The notes under the pieces were generated by a model. The model did not search any database and was not told the origin of the DNA. It was given only the letters and a program-made list of their open reading frames with translations. Below are positions 40,851 to 50,444 of a stretch of DNA of 64,000 nt, piece after piece (within the stretch, counting starts at the first letter, position 1; each line of letters opens with the position of its first letter). The stretch is from an uncultured Bacteroidales bacterium (GTDB lineage Bacteria; Bacteroidota; Bacteroidia; Bacteroidales; UBA932), in NCBI GenBank assembly GCA_946410455.1, contig CAMKAJ010000006.1:1-64000 (forward strand), given 5' to 3'. A program made the translations under genes and the position numbers.

Positions 40851-42329
40851 ATGGCAAAAGAGGTTACTAAACGGGCAGACAATTATTCACAGTGGTACAA
40901 CGACCTGGCTCTTAAAGCAGATCTTGCAGAGCAGTCTGCAGTACGCGGCTGCATGGTCATAAAGCCTTATGGCTACGCAATTTGGGAGAAGATGCAGTCT
41001 ATCCTGGACAGGATGTTCAAGAAGACCGGTGTGCAGAACGCATATTTTCCGCTGTTCATTCCCAAATCTTTCTTCAGCAAGGAAGCCGAGCACGTAGCAG
41101 GCTTTGCAAAAGAGTGCGCCGTGGTGACCCATCACCGCCTCATGAATGATCCCGAGGGCAATGGAGTCGTGGTTGACCCTTCAGCGAAGCTGGAAGAGGA
41201 GCTTATCGTCCGCCCCACCTCGGAAACTATTATATGGAATACCTACAAGAATTGGATTACCTCCTGGAGAGACCTTCCCTTGCTTTGCAACCAGTGGTGC
41301 AACGTGGTACGATGGGAAATGCGTACGCGTCTTTTCCTGCGTACCGCTGAGTTCCTCTGGCAGGAAGGCCACACCGCCCACGCAAGCGCCGAGGAGGCGC
41401 AGGCAAAGGCAGAAGAGATGGTACAGGTGTATGCAGACTTCGCCCGCAAGGTAATGGCGCTTCCCGTCGTGGTAGGCCACAAGAGCCCAGGCGAGCGCTT
41501 TGCAGGAGCCATCGACACCCTTACCATAGAGGCAATGATGCAGGACGGCAAGGCCCTGCAGGCCGGCACCTCACACTTCCTCGGGCAGAACTTCGCCAAG
41601 AGTTTCGACGTGCAGTTTACCAACAAGGAAGGCCAGCAGGAATATGTGTGGGCCACCTCCTGGGGCGTGAGTACCCGACTCATGGGAGCCCTCATCATGG
41701 CTCACGGCGACGACAACGGACTCGTACTGCCTCCGGCCCTCGCCCCTATCCAGGTGGTGATGGTCCCTATCTACCGCAGCGACGAGGAGCTCACCGCCGT
41801 AATGGAAGAGTTCGGCAAGATCAAAGCCGGACTGGAGGCGCTCGGAGTGAGCGTGAAGATAGACAACCGCGACACCCTGCGCCCCGGATTCAAATTCGCC
41901 GAGTGGGAGCTCAAGGGAGTACCCGTGCGTCTTGCTATGGGCGCACGCGACCTGGCAGCCGGCACCGTAGAAGTTGCCCGCCGCGATACCCTGAGCAAGG
42001 AGACCATGCAGCTGGAAGGCATCGAGGAGCACATCAAGGGCCTCCTGGACGACATTCAGCAGAACATCTACAACAAGGCTCTCGCTTTCCGCGACTCCAA
42101 TGTAGAAAAATGCGACGACTGGGAGGACTTCAAGGTCCGCATCCAGCAGGGCAAATTCCTCCTCTGCCACTGGGACGGCACAGCAGAGACCGAGCTGGCA
42201 ATCAAAGAAGCCACCAAGGCAACCATACGATGCATCCCGGTAGACAGCTATGTGTGCGAAGAGGAAGGCAAGGACATTTTCTCTGGAAAGCCCTCTCACC
42301 GAAGGGTGATATTTGCAATTTCTTACTAA
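40851..42329 (+). CDS. proS: Prolyl-tRNA synthetase (archaeal/eukaryotic-like type)
   Basis: [71 protein letters not shown]. Confidence 0.95.
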   Translation: MAKEVTKRADNYSQWYNDLALKADLAEQSAVRGCMVIKPYGYAIWEKMQSILDRMFKKTGVQNAYFPLFIPKSFFSKEAEHVAGFAKECAVVTHHRLMNDPEGNGVVVDPSAKLEEELIVRPTSETIIWNTYKNWITSWRDLPLLCNQWCNVVRWEMRTRLFLRTAEFLWQEGHTAHASAEEAQAKAEEMVQVYADFARKVMALPVVVGHKSPGERFAGAIDTLTIEAMMQDGKALQAGTSHFLGQNFAKSFDVQFTNKEGQQEYVWATSWGVSTRLMGALIMAHGDDNGLVLPPALAPIQVVMVPIYRSDEELTAVMEEFGKIKAGLEALGVSVKIDNRDTLRPGFKFAEWELKGVPVRLAMGARDLAAGTVEVARRDTLSKETMQLEGIEEHIKGLLDDIQQNIYNKALAFRDSNVEKCDDWEDFKVRIQQGKFLLCHWDGTAETELAIKEATKATIRCIPVDSYVCEEEGKDIFSGKPSHRRVIFAISY

Positions 42330-42342
42330 CTTTCAACTCGTT

Positions 42343-43440
42343 ATGAAAAGACTCGCAATAATCGCAGGGCTTCTCGCCCTCAGCCTCTGGGCCAGCGCGC
42401 AGGACGATGCCCAGAAAGCTGCTGCAGATGCAGCGGCTGCTTTTGCCGGAGCTCCGGCAGAAGCCACAGCCCCCGTCAAGCCCAATTATTGGAAGTACTC
42501 TACTGTCTTCGACATAGGTGTAAACCAGACGTCGCTCGTAAACTGGGCGGCCGGAGGATTCGGAAGCGTGACTCTCAACACCGGATTCGACGCCAAGCTC
42601 CACTACACCAAAGACCGCATAAACTGGAAGAACCGCTTGCAGCTGGAATTCGGATTCGTCAACTCCCAGGACAAGCCGGACATTCTCCAGAAAAGCAACG
42701 ACCGCATCTACTTTGAGAGCAAGTTCTCTTACAACACGCCTAATAAGACTCTTAACTGGACCGCAAGCTATGACTTCCGCACCCAGTTCGCAGATTCTTA
42801 TACCAACTACGATTATCCGGAGAAATATTACAGGGAATACGCGAACAGCCAGGAGATGGACGAGTGGATGAAGGAAGAGCAGCAGCACATGCAGGACTCC
42901 TGGAAAGAAGAGTGGGAAGAATGGAGGAGCACAAGCATCAAATCTACCTTCCTCTCCCCTGCCTACAACAACCTGGCGCTCGGTTTGGAGTGGAAACCCG
43001 CACCCTGGTTCGACGTAAACTTCTCCCCTCTCACCGGTAGTGTCACCATCGTTACCGAGCCTGTTCTGCGCAAGAAATATGGCATGCCGGAGAACCCTTC
43101 CGCCGTTGCGATAGATCCTTACTACAGCGCTCTGTTCCAGTTCGGTGCTTCCATCAAGGCCAATGCCAAGTTCTCCATAAACAACAAGTTCAACTACGAG
43201 ACTCAGTTCGTTATCTTTACCGATTACCTCAATAATCCGTTCGTCCAGAACCGTATCAACTGGGACAACAAGATTACCTGGCAGCTTACCAGCTTCTTCA
43301 AGATCGGCGTCAGCACCTGGCTGCTCTATGACCCGGTGGTGAACTTCGGTACGGAAGAGAACCCCGAGCATAAGGTACAGTTCAAGGACTTTATTGCATT
43401 CAACCTTACCTTCGCCTTCGGCCAGAAAGACTTGAAATAA
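42343..43440 (+). CDS. DUF3078-like outer membrane protein
   Basis: Signal peptide; W-K-Y...FDIGVNQTSLVNWAAGGFGSVTLNTGFDAKLHYTKDRINWKNRLQLEFG. Confidence 0.78.
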   Translation: MKRLAIIAGLLALSLWASAQDDAQKAAADAAAAFAGAPAEATAPVKPNYWKYSTVFDIGVNQTSLVNWAAGGFGSVTLNTGFDAKLHYTKDRINWKNRLQLEFGFVNSQDKPDILQKSNDRIYFESKFSYNTPNKTLNWTASYDFRTQFADSYTNYDYPEKYYREYANSQEMDEWMKEEQQHMQDSWKEEWEEWRSTSIKSTFLSPAYNNLALGLEWKPAPWFDVNFSPLTGSVTIVTEPVLRKKYGMPENPSAVAIDPYYSALFQFGASIKANAKFSINNKFNYETQFVIFTDYLNNPFVQNRINWDNKITWQLTSFFKIGVSTWLLYDPVVNFGTEENPEHKVQFKDFIAFNLTFAFGQKDLK

Positions 43441-44417
43441 TGAGAGTGCTGCTTGCAGTCAGCGGAGGCATAGATTCTATGTACATGCTTCACAGGGCGC
43501 CCGAGCTTTTCCCGGGCGCTTCTTTTGCTGTGGCGCATTGTAACTTCGGGCTGCGGGGCGAGGAGTCTGACGGCGACGAGACTTTTGTGCGTAATGCCTG
43601 CGAGGAGCTGGGAATCGAGTGCTTCGTGCGCCGCTTCGATACTCTGGGCTACGCTGCAGGGCACGGTGTCTCTGTGGAGATGGCCGCCCGGGAGCTGCGC
43701 TACGCTTGGTTTGCCGAGCTTTGCTCCGCCGCCCCTGGCTTTGATGCTCTTGCCACTGCGCACAACGCGAATGATAACGCAGAGACGCTAATCCTCAACC
43801 TCCTCCGTGGTACCGGCACCAAAGGACTTCGTGGAATCCCTTCGGCTGCGGGGAATTGGAGACTGGGAGTGCCTCCCAGCGTAAATCTGCAGCCTAAGGA
43901 CATACTAAGACCGTTGCTAGAGACGGGGCGGGAGGAGATTCGTGAGTGGATGGAGGCGAACGGGCATCAGTGGAGAGAAGACAGAACCAACAGCAAAAAT
44001 GAAGCGCACCGCAACAAAATCCGCAACCTGGTATTCCCGGTATTCGCCCAAATCAACCCCTCGTTTGTAAAAACTCTGGGCGACGACATGTCTCGCATAC
44101 GCCAGACCGACGACATAGCAGAAGACTACTACCAGCAGGCCGCAGCGAAGATACTCAACACGCAGCCCAAAGCTCCTGACATACTGCTGGAAATCAGCGT
44201 AAACGGACTACTCAATCTAAAGCACTGGCGCTACGTACTCTGGCGCATTCTGGAAGACTGTTCCTTCAACGCAGAGACCTTCCAGAAATTGTGCTCGCTG
44301 CTGGAACGCTACCGCAGCGAGCCTCTTGGCACCGTAACACTCAGCGGCAAGACCTTCCAGTCCTCCACCCACACTCTCCACGCCCGCAAGAAAACCCTGC
44401 TTCTGAGCGGCAGGTAA
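43440..44417 (+). CDS. tilS: tRNA(Ile)-lysidine synthetase (short)
   Basis: LLAVSGGIDSMYML PP-loop; AHCNFGLRGEESDGDE; ATAHNANDNAETLILNLLRGTG. Confidence 0.92.
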   Translation: MRVLLAVSGGIDSMYMLHRAPELFPGASFAVAHCNFGLRGEESDGDETFVRNACEELGIECFVRRFDTLGYAAGHGVSVEMAARELRYAWFAELCSAAPGFDALATAHNANDNAETLILNLLRGTGTKGLRGIPSAAGNWRLGVPPSVNLQPKDILRPLLETGREEIREWMEANGHQWREDRTNSKNEAHRNKIRNLVFPVFAQINPSFVKTLGDDMSRIRQTDDIAEDYYQQAAAKILNTQPKAPDILLEISVNGLLNLKHWRYVLWRILEDCSFNAETFQKLCSLLERYRSEPLGTVTLSGKTFQSSTHTLHARKKTLLLSGR

Positions 44418-44467
44418 AGTTAAGAAACAAGCACCCACAATTACTTGTAAGTGCTTGATTTTCAGTG

Positions 44468-44541
44468 CTCCCCCTCGGGGACTTGAACCCAGGACCCCCT
44501 GATTAACAGTCAGGTGCTCTAACCAACTGAGCTAAGGAGGA
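44468..44541 (-). tRNA. tRNA-Asn (GTT)
   Basis: Reverse complement TCCTCCTTAGCTCAGTTGGTTAGAGCACCTGACTGTTAATCAGGGGGTCCTGGGTTCAAGTCCCCGAGGGGGAG. Confidence 0.95.
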
Positions 44542-44621
44542 ATATTTCACCACCCGTTTCCGATGTGGATTGCAAAGATACTGCGTTTTTCTGGAATTGC
44601 AAATTTTTTCTGATTTTTTTG

Positions 44622-44629
44622 TATATTTG
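44622..44629 (+). promoter_or_regulatory. Bacteroidota -7 element (TATATTTG)
   Basis: TAnnTTTG 7 nt upstream of ATG 44637. Confidence 0.5.
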
Positions 44630-44636
44630 TCTTGTT

Positions 44637-45341
44637 ATGGATGTGGATTTCTTGGCCGGCCTTATCCGGGACTTACTACTCGAGCACGACAGCCTAAATT
44701 TGCCGGGCTTTGGTTGTTTTGTGGCGGAGGAAATGCCTGCCTCGTTCTCTGACAGGGGATTTATCCTGAATCCACCCTACAGAAGGCTGGGTTTTGTGCC
44801 GGAAGAAGGGGACGATTCGCTGCTCTCTGCATCTTACAGGCAATTTTCGGGCAGTTCCGGCGATGATAGTGAGCTAGTTCACTTTCTCAACGAAGCAAAA
44901 GAACAACTCATGCAGAACTGCAGCCTTGTCCTTCCAGGGCTTGGCCGATTTAAACTTACGGGCAGTGGCGGCATAATGTTCATGGCCGAGGAAACGCTGG
45001 ATATCTCTCCCGATTCTTGCGGGCTGCGGCCGGTGTCCCTCAATGTGTCTGCCCCCAACCCTCAAAATGCTCAGCCGCGACGCAGCACTCCTTCAGCAGC
45101 TAAAGCGAACCCCGCCTCCGCAGCGGCCGCTCCGAAACCTGCCGCTCCCGCCAATTCCCGCAAGCAGCTCCCGGCGTTCTGGCGCATAACGCTGAGCCTT
45201 GTAATTACCGCTGCAGTACTCCTCGGAGGCTTCGTGGCTCTCTCGCGCTTCGCTCCCGACATTACAGACAAACTCCTCTATACCCCAGAAGAGCTCGAAA
45301 TCCTGAATTATCCCGAAGATGGACTTAATTTATCCCGTTAG
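44637..45341 (+). CDS. HU-CCDC81-like domain protein with C-terminal TM segment
   Basis: MDVDFLAGLIRDLLLEHDSLNLPGFGCFVAEEMPA...; A/P linker then single TM. Confidence 0.7.
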   Translation: MDVDFLAGLIRDLLLEHDSLNLPGFGCFVAEEMPASFSDRGFILNPPYRRLGFVPEEGDDSLLSASYRQFSGSSGDDSELVHFLNEAKEQLMQNCSLVLPGLGRFKLTGSGGIMFMAEETLDISPDSCGLRPVSLNVSAPNPQNAQPRRSTPSAAKANPASAAAAPKPAAPANSRKQLPAFWRITLSLVITAAVLLGGFVALSRFAPDITDKLLYTPEELEILNYPEDGLNLSR

Positions 45342-45879
45342 CATAGCCCCTCTGGCACCTGGCGCCAAAGTCGGCAGGGAAATGATCCCCATCGTAGAGG
45401 AGAGCGGGACGGTTACCGCCAGGGCTCCAAGAGCATGGGTGCATCAGGGCACCAAGCCACTTCACCCGGTAGTCCATTTGCACATTATAGACCGATACTC
45501 CCGCATATATCTGCAGAAACGCGGTCCTAAGAAGACGCTGCTACCTCTGCGCTGGGACACCGCTGTGGGCGGACATGTAACTTACGGCGAGTATCTTAAG
45601 GAGGCGCTTTTCCGCGAAGCCGGCGAGGAGCTGGGCTTCTACGATTTCTTCCCCGTACCTATACGCACGTACATTTACGAGTCCAGAACCGAAAAAGAAC
45701 TGGTCAACGTTTTTGCCGCCGTGGGCAACTTTGAGCTTCATCCCGACGGTGACGAGGTGGCAGAGGGCCGCTGGTGGGAGATTTCCGAACTCGAAGCTGC
45801 AATAGGAAAGAATATATTAACCCCGAATCTGGAGCAGGAGTTCCCAATGGTGAAGCAAGCCCTGCTCGCGCTACTCTGA
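45319..45879 (+). CDS. NUDIX hydrolase
   Basis: GGHVTYGEYLKEALFREAGEELGF Nudix box. Confidence 0.9.
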   Translation: MDLIYPVSIAPLAPGAKVGREMIPIVEESGTVTARAPRAWVHQGTKPLHPVVHLHIIDRYSRIYLQKRGPKKTLLPLRWDTAVGGHVTYGEYLKEALFREAGEELGFYDFFPVPIRTYIYESRTEKELVNVFAAVGNFELHPDGDEVAEGRWWEISELEAAIGKNILTPNLEQEFPMVKQALLALL

Positions 45880-47990
45880 TGGACCTGCTAAGTAAATTCA
45901 TAAAAGACCAGCTGTCGGTGTGGCCACTGGCATCCGCAAACTTCCGCGCACTTAAATCCATGAAGGTGCGCAGCGTTGCCCTGGACGGACTGGAAGCTAA
46001 AATCCAGTACAATCCTTGCCGCATCATTTCCAGTACAGCCAAGATAGATGAGGCGTCACTCGCCGCCAGGCCCTGTTTCCTGTGCGAGGAAAACCGGCCA
46101 CCGGAGCAATTCCACATAAAGTTCGAGGGCCGCAAGGGCCGCAGCTACAACGTTCAGGTTAACCCTTATCCGATTTTCCCGCGCCACCTTGTAATAGCCC
46201 GGTCCGAGCACCTGCCGCAGGCTATATGGCACCATCTGCCGGATATGCTTGACTTTGCTGCAGCTTACAACGATTTTACGGTCTATTACAACGGGCCCAA
46301 GGCCGGAGCGTCGGCTCCAGACCACCTGCATTTCCAGGCTGTTCCCAGACGGTCTCTGCCCCTGGAAGTCGCTGTAGATGCGTTCCTTGAGGCTCCTGGA
46401 GAAGCTCTTGCCAGCGTTAAAGATGCACGCCTCTATCATTTCAGAAGATTCACGAGGGGCATCTGGTGCATCAAGGCAGACACCACCAAGTCCCTGGCGA
46501 AGCTTTTCTACCAGTTTCTGGACTGCTGCCCGGTTGCCGACCCCGGACTGGAGCCGCGATTCAACCTGTACGCATGGTTCAAGCCCGAGGCCAAAGAATA
46601 CCGCGTGATGGTAGTTCTCCGCACCGAGTTGCGCTCACACCATTATTATACTGACGGTCCGGACCACCTGACCATAGGCCCCGGAGCAGCGGAGATGGCG
46701 GGAGTATTTGTGGCCCCAGAGGAAGCTGACTTCGAGAAAGCCACTCCGGCGCAGCTTCAACAGATGCTGTACGAGGTAAGCGTGAGCGAGGCCGACGAGG
46801 CGATGATAGATTCCCGCCTGACCCGTAGCCAGCGAGAAATCGAAGTGGGCATAATGTCTGCCGATCAAATAGAGTTCGAGATTATTTCCGACGGCGCCGG
46901 TCCCCAGCGGGTAAGCATAATGGACGGCCGCATCAATTACAACGGAGCCTTGTACGATGAGCTATACTTCGATTCTGTAACCCGGTCCACCCTGTTTGCC
47001 GAGCCGTCGTTCATATTGCGTAACGTCCCCATAGGCATAGATTTCCACTGGCAGCGCACGCAGACGCAGAAATTTGCCGGTTCACTCAAATTCATTGCCG
47101 AGGGTGACAAGATTACGGCAATCAACAAACTGGGGCTGGAGGATTACCTGCTCAGCGTCATTTCGTCCGAGATGCGCGCAGAGGCCTCGCTGGAGTTTCT
47201 CAAGGCCCACGCCGTAATTTCGCGCAGCTGGGCCCTCGCCAGGATGGATGACAGGCGCAACCCCGAGTCTGCCGAGTCCGCCATTCCCCACGAACGTTAC
47301 GACGTTTGCGCAGACGACCATTGCCAGCGCTACCAGGGCCTTTCTCTTGCAGTCGGCGAGAATGTGCGCAAGGCCATAGACCAGACCTGGGGGCAGGTCC
47401 TGGTGTACAAAGACAGGCATGGGAAGACCAGTATCTGCGACACTCGCTTCTCTAAGTGTTGCGGAGGCCGCAGCGAACTTTTCAGCACATGCTGGGAAGA
47501 CCGAGACTATCCTTACCTGCAGAGCGTTGAGGACCCCTATTGCAATTGCACTGACAAAACCATTCTCTCCCAGGTGCTGAACGACTACGACCTGGAAACG
47601 GCAGATTTCTACAAGTGGGAGCAGCGTTACCGCCGGGCCGAACTCTCCGAGCTTGTGCGCAGCCGCACAGGCATAGACTTCGGTACCATTCAGTCGCTGG
47701 AGGCAGTGGAGCGTGGCCCTTCCGGAAGGATTAAGTACCTCCGTATTGTTGGGAGCCTGCGTACAGAAGTGATAGGCAAAGAGTTGGCTATACGGCGCGC
47801 GCTCAGCAGCTCGCATCTCAAAAGCTCCGCCTTTGATATCATAGTGGAAGGTGACACCTTCATTCTCAAGGGGCGCGGCTGGGGCCACGGAGTGGGTCTC
47901 TGCCAGATAGGCGCCGCAGTCATGGCAACTAAAGGATTCAGTTACAAAGAGATACTTAAGCACTATTATGAAGCCGCAAGCATCGAGTAA
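45879..47990 (+). CDS. DUF4922 (HIT/galactose-phosphorylase-like) - SpoIID/LytB domain fusion protein
   Basis: N-terminal ...RHLVIARSEHLPQ...ASAPDHLHFQAVPRR; C-terminal SpoIID EDYLLSVISSEMRAEASLEFLKAHAVISRSWAL...GRGWGHGVGLCQIGAAVMA. Confidence 0.88.
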   Translation: MDLLSKFIKDQLSVWPLASANFRALKSMKVRSVALDGLEAKIQYNPCRIISSTAKIDEASLAARPCFLCEENRPPEQFHIKFEGRKGRSYNVQVNPYPIFPRHLVIARSEHLPQAIWHHLPDMLDFAAAYNDFTVYYNGPKAGASAPDHLHFQAVPRRSLPLEVAVDAFLEAPGEALASVKDARLYHFRRFTRGIWCIKADTTKSLAKLFYQFLDCCPVADPGLEPRFNLYAWFKPEAKEYRVMVVLRTELRSHHYYTDGPDHLTIGPGAAEMAGVFVAPEEADFEKATPAQLQQMLYEVSVSEADEAMIDSRLTRSQREIEVGIMSADQIEFEIISDGAGPQRVSIMDGRINYNGALYDELYFDSVTRSTLFAEPSFILRNVPIGIDFHWQRTQTQKFAGSLKFIAEGDKITAINKLGLEDYLLSVISSEMRAEASLEFLKAHAVISRSWALARMDDRRNPESAESAIPHERYDVCADDHCQRYQGLSLAVGENVRKAIDQTWGQVLVYKDRHGKTSICDTRFSKCCGGRSELFSTCWEDRDYPYLQSVEDPYCNCTDKTILSQVLNDYDLETADFYKWEQRYRRAELSELVRSRTGIDFGTIQSLEAVERGPSGRIKYLRIVGSLRTEVIGKELAIRRALSSSHLKSSAFDIIVEGDTFILKGRGWGHGVGLCQIGAAVMATKGFSYKEILKHYYEAASIE

Positions 47991-49239
47991 GAGCTCCCCA
48001 TGGCTATGGATTCCCACCCTATACTTCGTGGAGGGCCTGCCATATTTCATAGTCAACACCATCTCCCTCATAATGTTCAAAGACATGGGAATGGACAACG
48101 GCACGCTGGCTCTGCTTACGAGCCTCATCAGCATACCGTGGGTGGTGAAGCCTCTTTGGAGCCCCTTCGTAGATATCTTCAAGAGCAAGCGCTGGTGGAT
48201 TATCAGCATGCAGATTATTATGCTGGCCACCATAGCTCTCACTGCTGCATCGGTGCGGCTTAGCACCTTCAGCGTCACGCTCATTCTCTTTATAATAGCA
48301 GCGTTCGCCTCCGCTACGCACGACATTGCAGCCGACGGTTTCTATATGATAGCGCTCGACAAGAAACAGCAGTCGGCGTTCGTTGGAATCAGGAGCACCT
48401 TCTATCGCATTGCTTCCGTGTTCGGCCAGGGTGTTCTGGTAGTCCTTGCCGGAGTGCTTGAGCGCGCCCTGGGCGACATACCTCGTGCGTGGTCGCTGAC
48501 TATGCTGATATCTGCGGCCATACTGGCGGCATTTACCCTGTACCACTGCTTCGCCATTCCCCGCCCGGCCGACGACCGAAGCGTAGGCGAGGCGCGCAGC
48601 GCAGCAGACATTTTCCGAGAATTCGGCGGTGCGTTTGCATCATTCTTCCAAAAGAAAGGAGTGTGGCTGGCGATAGCGTTCATGTTGCTGTACCGGCTTC
48701 CGGAAGCATTCTCTGTAAAGATGCTGTTCCCCTTCTTCAAAGATCCTGCAGAGGCGGGAGGCCTGGGATTCAGCACCGATATGTTCGGCATTGTATATGG
48801 CACCTTCGGAGTGGTTGCTCTGCTTGCCGGAGGTATTCTCGGAGGTCTTGCTGCCGCCCGAATGGGATTGCGCAAGTGCTTGTGGCCTATGGCTTTGGCG
48901 CTGGCACTCCCGTGCTCTGTATATTTATTCATGAGCATCGTACAGCCCCAGAACGTATGGGTAGTGGGCAGCTGCGTAGTGCTCGACCAGTTTGGTTATG
49001 GCTTCGGCTTTTCAGCCTACATGCTCTACATGATGCATTTCTCTCAGGGCCCGCTCAAGACTTCTCATTACGCCATCTGCACTGCCTTTATGGCTCTGTC
49101 TATGATGCTCCCCGGACTAGTGGCCGGATACTTGCAGGAGGCGCTCGGATATGTTGGATTCTTTATTCTTGTAATGATATGTTGTATCGCCACTTTCTGC
49201 GTCACATTCTTTGTGCGGCGGCGCTTGCCGCAGGAATAA
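47968..49239 (+). CDS. AmpG-like MFS transporter (putative muropeptide permease)
   Basis: PWLWIPTLYFVEGLPYFIVNTISLIMFKDMGMDNGTLALLTSLISIPWVVKPLWSPFVD. Confidence 0.87.
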   Translation: MKPQASSKSSPWLWIPTLYFVEGLPYFIVNTISLIMFKDMGMDNGTLALLTSLISIPWVVKPLWSPFVDIFKSKRWWIISMQIIMLATIALTAASVRLSTFSVTLILFIIAAFASATHDIAADGFYMIALDKKQQSAFVGIRSTFYRIASVFGQGVLVVLAGVLERALGDIPRAWSLTMLISAAILAAFTLYHCFAIPRPADDRSVGEARSAADIFREFGGAFASFFQKKGVWLAIAFMLLYRLPEAFSVKMLFPFFKDPAEAGGLGFSTDMFGIVYGTFGVVALLAGGILGGLAAARMGLRKCLWPMALALALPCSVYLFMSIVQPQNVWVVGSCVVLDQFGYGFGFSAYMLYMMHFSQGPLKTSHYAICTAFMALSMMLPGLVAGYLQEALGYVGFFILVMICCIATFCVTFFVRRRLPQE

Positions 49240-50432
49240 GCCTCAGCGCTCAGGTCAAACCCGGCATCGAAGCCCTCGTAGACACTAACTTCGAAGGCCT
49301 CAAGGGCAAACGCGTGGGCCTTCTGACCAACCCCAGCGGGGTGGACAGGCAGCTCCGTTCTACAATAGACATACTCAACGAGAACGTAAACCTCGTAGCG
49401 CTTTACGCCCCCGAGCATGGGGTACGAGGCGATATCTGGGCCGGGGGCAAGGTAGAGTCAGGAGTAGATAAAGCCACCGGTCTTCCTGTCCATTCTCTGT
49501 ACGGGGCTACGCGTCAGGCGACCCCGGAGATGCTCAAGGATATAGACATTCTGGTGTACGATATTCAAGATGTGGGCTCGCGCTCCTATACCTTTATCAG
49601 CTGCCTTGGGCTTACCATGCGCACATGCGCAAGTCTTGGCATCCCTGTGATGGTGCTCGACCGCCCCAATCCTCTGGGCGGGCTTAAGGTTGAAGGGAGC
49701 GTGGTGCGCGAAGGATTCTTTTCTTATGTGAGCCAGTACCGCATTCCATATATATATGGACTCACGGTGGGGGAAGTTGCTACTCTTATCAACGAAGAAG
49801 GGCTCAACCGGGGCCAGAAAGGCGATCAGCCGCCGGTGAAGTGCGAGCTTATAGTTGTGCCTATGGAGGGCTGGAAGCGCAGTATGACTTACGACAAAAC
49901 GGGCCTTCCCTGGGTGATGCCCTCGCCAAATATCCCTTATCCGCGTAGCGCTATATGTTACCCCTGCTCCGGGCTTACGGGAGAGTTTAACAATTATTTG
50001 AATGTAGGCATCGGCTACACCATTCCTTTCGACGCTTTTGCGGCAGAGTGGATAGACGCCGACGAGCTTAAGGCCAAGCTGGACAGTTACAACGTGCCCG
50101 GCGTGGCCTGGAGGGCAGTCCATTATACTCCTTTCTATGGCAGCAGCGCCCGCAAGCTCATCCACGGAGTGCAATACTACTTTGTAGATTACGAGGCTGT
50201 GCCGCTCACGCTTCTGCAGTTTTACGTAATGCAGGCGGTGTACGAATTATACAAGGTCAACCCGTTCGAGCGCTCCGAGGGGCGCCTGGCGATGTTTAAT
50301 AAAGTTTGTGGAACAGATTTTGTCAGTAAAGAGTTCAGCAAGCGTTTCCGGGTGTCGGATATAGAAAGCTATTGGACAGCAGATGTAGAAGATTTCCGGA
50401 CCTTGTCGAGAAAATACTACATTTATCGTTAA
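49179..50432 (+). CDS. DUF1343 protein (NamZ-type exo-beta-N-acetylmuramidase family)
   Basis: Signal peptide MLYRHFLRHILCAAALAAGISLSAQ; GKRVGLLTNPSGVD; YAPEHGVRGD; DIQDVGSRSYTFI; LDRPNPLGG. Confidence 0.9.
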   Translation: MLYRHFLRHILCAAALAAGISLSAQVKPGIEALVDTNFEGLKGKRVGLLTNPSGVDRQLRSTIDILNENVNLVALYAPEHGVRGDIWAGGKVESGVDKATGLPVHSLYGATRQATPEMLKDIDILVYDIQDVGSRSYTFISCLGLTMRTCASLGIPVMVLDRPNPLGGLKVEGSVVREGFFSYVSQYRIPYIYGLTVGEVATLINEEGLNRGQKGDQPPVKCELIVVPMEGWKRSMTYDKTGLPWVMPSPNIPYPRSAICYPCSGLTGEFNNYLNVGIGYTIPFDAFAAEWIDADELKAKLDSYNVPGVAWRAVHYTPFYGSSARKLIHGVQYYFVDYEAVPLTLLQFYVMQAVYELYKVNPFERSEGRLAMFNKVCGTDFVSKEFSKRFRVSDIESYWTADVEDFRTLSRKYYIYR

Positions 50433-50444
50433 AACCTCAGACTT

